Part shown: positions 9,201-10,335 of the stretch, in pieces
Layout: each line of letters starts with the position of its first letter
Numbering within the stretch: position 1 is the stretch's first letter
Origin: an uncultured Eubacteriales bacterium
GTDB taxonomy: Bacteria > Bacillota > Clostridia > Oscillospirales > Oscillospiraceae
NCBI GenBank assembly: GCA_900552475.1
Contig: USAC01000075.1
Span: 1-10,335, forward strand
Direction: 5' to 3'
Length of the DNA: 10,335 bases
Notes under the pieces: model-generated
Told to the model about the DNA's origin: nothing
Database searches by the model: none
Seen by the model: the letters and a program-made list of their open reading frames with translations, nothing else
Translations under genes and position numbers: made by a program

Positions 9201-9809
9201 GAAGGCGGCCAGCGCGTCATAGTCGACGAGCTTCGCGTACTCGTCGTAGTCCATGACGTCGATCTTCTGGATCTCGTGGCTCGTGCGGAAGCCGTCGAAG
9301 AAGTGCAGGAACGGGATGTGGGCGCGGATGGCGCTCAGGTGCGCCACGGCGGCGAGATCCGCCGCCTGCTGCACGCTGCCGCTGGAGAGCAGGGCAAAGC
9401 CCGTCTGGCGGCAGTTCATCACGTCGGAGTGGTCGCCGAAGATGGAGAAGGCGTGCGTGCCCACCGTGCGGGATGCTACATGCAGCACCATCGGCAGCCG
9501 CTCGCCCGCGATGCGGTGCAGCGTCGGGATCATGAGCATCAATCCCTGCGAAGCGGTGAAGCTCGTCGCGAGCGTACCGGCCTCGAGCGCGCCGTGACAT
9601 GCGCCGCACGCGCCGGCCTCGGACTGCATCTCCACGAGACGCACGGGCTGGCCGAAGATGTTCTTTTTGCCCTTGGCGGACCACTCGTCCGCATGCTCTG
9701 CCATCGGCGAGGAGGGCGTGATGGGATAGATCGCCGCCACCTCGGAAAACGCGTAGGCTACATACGCCGCCGCTTCGTTACCGTCACAGATTTTGGTCAG
9801 TTTCTTCAT
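6297..9809 (-). CDS. nifJ: Pyruvate:ferredoxin (flavodoxin) oxidoreductase, one-chain form
   Basis: This 1170-aa enzyme oxidatively decarboxylates pyruvate with CoA to acetyl-CoA and CO2 and reduces ferredoxin; it is cytoplasmic, homodimeric and oxygen-sensitive. Family residues fall at the expected places: T31 (YPITPSSP), E64 and R114 at the TPP/pyruvate site; two 4Fe-4S motifs, C691-C694-C697-C701 and C747-C750-C753-C757; the proximal cluster C813, C816, C841 and C1073; and the TPP-Mg motif GDGWAYD (968-974) through T997, V999 and NTGG (1002-1005). All domains are present, with no frameshift. The start is the ATG at 9809, nine bases after GGGGAG (9824-9819); the frame stays open to 9950, but that extension is unlike the family. 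It is the first gene of an operon with pduL. No TTA, CTA or TCA codon occurs in at least its first 1080 codons. Confidence 0.98.
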   Translation of the reverse strand: MKKLTKICDGNEAAAYVAYAFSEVAAIYPITPSSPMAEHADEWSAKGKKNIFGQPVRLVEMQSEAGACGACHGALEAGTLATSFTASQGLMLMIPTLHRIAGERLPMVLHVASRTVGTHAFSIFGDHSDVMNCRQTGFALLSSGSVQQAADLAAVAHLSAIRAHIPFLHFFDGFRTSHEIQKIDVMDYDEYAKLVDYDALAAFRANALNPEDPRMRSLVDNPDIYFQLREANNTAYDELPGIVEDYMAQISRLTGREYHLFNYYGAPDAERVIVAMGSVSGCAQEVVDYLTAKGEKVGFLQVHLFRPFSRKHLLAALPKTVRKIAVLDRVKEMGSIGEPLYEDVCAAFINEKTRPEIYAGRYGLSSKDTTPAQLKAVFDNLLLDEPKNHFTIGIVDDVTHLSLPVGAPLLTEPEGTISCKFWGLGSDGTVGANKNSIKIIGDTTDMYCQAYFEYDTKKSFGITKSHLRFGKKPISSTYYVSSADFIACHNQTYLTKYDIIHELKPHGSFLLNCEWQESELEQHVPGEILKYIADNDIHFYIIDANRQSQAIGLGNRSNMVLQAAFFKLANIIPVEDAVAHMKAAVKKTYGLKGEKIVNMNLQAVDAGINALVEVKVKPEWTNLTGKALQPADANLPDVIRNILVPINAQKGDELPVSAFKGMEDGTMPLGTSQYEKRGIATHLPVWDAAECLQCNMCSFVCPHAVIRPFLLSEDEVKAAPAGMTFADAKGAKVKDYKYTMGVSTLDCTSCGSCVSSCPKSGKALKMVPAHEVHQVPAQWTYLTRLPEKAESGDKFTLKGSQFRQPLLEFNGACAGCGETPYAKLLTQLFGDKMYLANATGCTQAWGAAMPCVPYCKNAQGKGVAWSNSLFENNAEFSYGMCLAVRQLRDAATNYVRELDALTKDETVKAAIAGYFAVYDDLDASTPATEKLVAALESAKLTAEEQTIAQEILKRKKDLAKKTMWMYGGDGWAYDIGYGGLDHVFAMGEDVNVLLVDTEVYSNTGGQSSKATPVGAVAQFQASGKKTKKKDLGMLLMNYDNVYVAQCAMGANPGQLIKALKEAEVHKGPSIVICYAPCINHGIKRGMSGVQQEMKDAVASGYWNLYRYSPETKTFTLDSKEPTMPLYDFMKGEVRYASLELSFPDNAKVLFAEAEEAAQEKYESYRRKAEK

Positions 9810-10038
9810 AGCTTTATTCTCCCCTCTGCAAGCGCCGCCGGACGGCGGCGGAATATACCGTTTGTCCGCTGCTTGTTTCCTATGCAGCTTGCTCTCTGTA
9901 TATACAACTGTACCGCTCAAAAGGGTGAAAGTCTTGTAAAATATCTTCATTTTTTCTCCGCCAGCAGCGGAGAAACGTATTTTCCAAAATTATGCACTTT
10001 TTCCCGTTCATCCGCTCATTTCTCCCTAAATACAAAAC
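9810..10038 (-). promoter_or_regulatory. nifJ upstream region and leader
   Basis: This gene-free stretch should contain the nifJ promoter, but I found no convincing -35/-10 pair. Candidates are CATAAT (9994-9989, minus strand) and TATATA near 9900, both without a good -35 box. Two perfect hairpins are present: TTTCTCCGC/GCGGAGAAA (9953-9961 with 9967-9975) and CGCCGCC/GGCGGCG (9833-9839 with 9844-9850), the latter ending eight bases before the nifJ Shine-Dalgarno sequence at 9819-9824. No Rex-like or other recognised operator was seen. Confidence 0.45.
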
Positions 10039-10078
10039 GCAGCCCCAAAGAAAGGCCAATGGTCTTTCCTGGGGCTGC
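10039..10078 (-). terminator. Intrinsic terminator upstream of nifJ
   Basis: GCAGCCCC (10039-10046) pairs with GGGGCTGC (10071-10078), and inside it GAAAGGCC pairs with GGTCTTTC (10050-10057 with 10061-10068, one G-T) around a three-base loop. On the minus strand the stem is followed by GTTTTGTATTT, so it would end transcription arriving from the right, probably from a gene beyond 10335, and insulate nifJ. The plus-strand side is followed by AAAA and would not terminate. Confidence 0.75.
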
Positions 10079-10082
10079 AAAA

Positions 10083-10248
10083 GTCTCACAGAGTTCGCGG
10101 CCCGAAAGCCGCGAATAAAGTCCAATCATATTTCGCGGCGGCGTGTACATCGCGAAATATACCTTGCGCGGAGAGAGTGTATTTTTGTGTGCTGCGCACA
10201 CAAAAATGCGCGGTTCGGAGCGAAACCCCTCACGGAAAAGGGCGCGCC
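10083..10248 (+). repeat. Diverged interspersed element, copy A
   Basis: This copy starts at box 1 (10083-10099), carries box 2 GGCGGCGTGTACATC at 10137-10151 and box 3 GCGAAACCCC from 10220, and ends with AAAAGGGCGCGCC. Three perfect hairpins punctuate it: TTCGCGGC/GCCGCGAA (10094-10115), ATATTTCGCG/CGCGAAATAT with box 2 in the loop (10128-10160), and ATTTTTGTGTGC/GCACACAAAAAT with a three-base loop (10181-10207). The copy near cysE has hairpins at corresponding places, with different stem sequences. Neither strand has a ribosome binding site or a credible frame. It could be a small palindromic mobile element (REP/MITE-like) or a structured RNA; the sequence alone does not decide. Confidence 0.65.
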
Positions 10249-10335
10249 GTTCGGGGCGGTCCAATAAAACAGTATATTGTTTTCGGGAAGCGGCATGAGT
10301 AATCATGCCGCTTTTCCGTTCATAACGTCATAGAG
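10249..10335. other. Right-edge intergenic sequence with two hairpins
   Basis: No gene is seen up to the window edge. AAAACA/TGTTTT (10266-10283) forms a short stem, and AAGCGGCATGA/TCATGCCGCTT (10288-10298 with 10303-10313) forms a perfect 11-bp stem with a four-base loop. The latter is followed on the plus strand by TTCCGTT, giving a run of four T with the stem end, so it may act as a weak terminator of a gene outside the window. Confidence 0.4.

Noticed and set aside
9810..9950. 47-residue N-terminal extension of PFOR
   Set aside because: Family proteins begin at the MKKL-type start; the ATG at 9809 has a good ribosome binding site and gives catalytic-residue numbering equal to the characterised enzyme at T31, E64 and R114.
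6570..10118. 1182-codon open frame on the plus strand
   Set aside because: It is antisense to nifJ, which is unmistakable by its cluster and TPP motifs; codon-use artefact.
10016..10306. 96-codon minus-strand frame
   Set aside because: It runs through the repeat element and the terminator hairpin without a ribosome binding site; its resemblance to a frame at 5359-5691 only reflects the shared repeat.

Overview
The window reads as chromosomal DNA of a GC-rich anaerobic Firmicute, most likely a Clostridia member of the Oscillospiraceae/Ruminococcaceae type. The basis is the Gram-positive character of its RpoB, a homodimeric one-chain pyruvate:ferredoxin oxidoreductase, an EpsC-type serine acetyltransferase, strong AAAGGAG-like ribosome binding sites and consensus sigma-A promoters. 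The taxonomic call is inference from sequence style; no database was searched.

Layout. Positions 1-2888 (minus strand) hold the first 962 codons of rpoB, whose 3' end lies beyond the left edge. It is read from a near-perfect sigma-A promoter at 3116-3144 through a leader of about 220 nt that folds a hairpin close to the start of the RNA. Facing the other way, a second sigma-A promoter (3322-3350) drives a 37-codon open frame with nine cysteine codons (3381-3494), then a strong intrinsic terminator (3523-3560), then cysK (3606-4535) and cysE (4554-5426). This arrangement has the parts of a translation-coupled cysteine attenuator: leader peptide, competing stems, terminator, biosynthetic operon. 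CysK makes cysteine from the O-acetylserine that CysE produces. Neither enzyme contains a single cysteine residue.

Positions 5700-9809 (minus strand) are a two-gene operon, nifJ then pduL. PFOR turns pyruvate and CoA into acetyl-CoA, CO2 and reduced ferredoxin; the PduL-type phosphotransacylase next to it can convert acetyl-CoA to acetyl phosphate for ATP formation. PduL has no encapsulation peptide and no microcompartment genes are nearby, so it is probably cytosolic.

The two gene-free stretches flanking nifJ-pduL (5432-5610 and 10083-10248) carry diverged copies, in opposite orientation, of one roughly 170-nt element. Three conserved boxes keep almost the same spacing in both copies, and hairpins sit at matching places with different sequences. 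I do not recognise it as a named family. The cysteine attenuator and this repeat are the two observations most worth following up.
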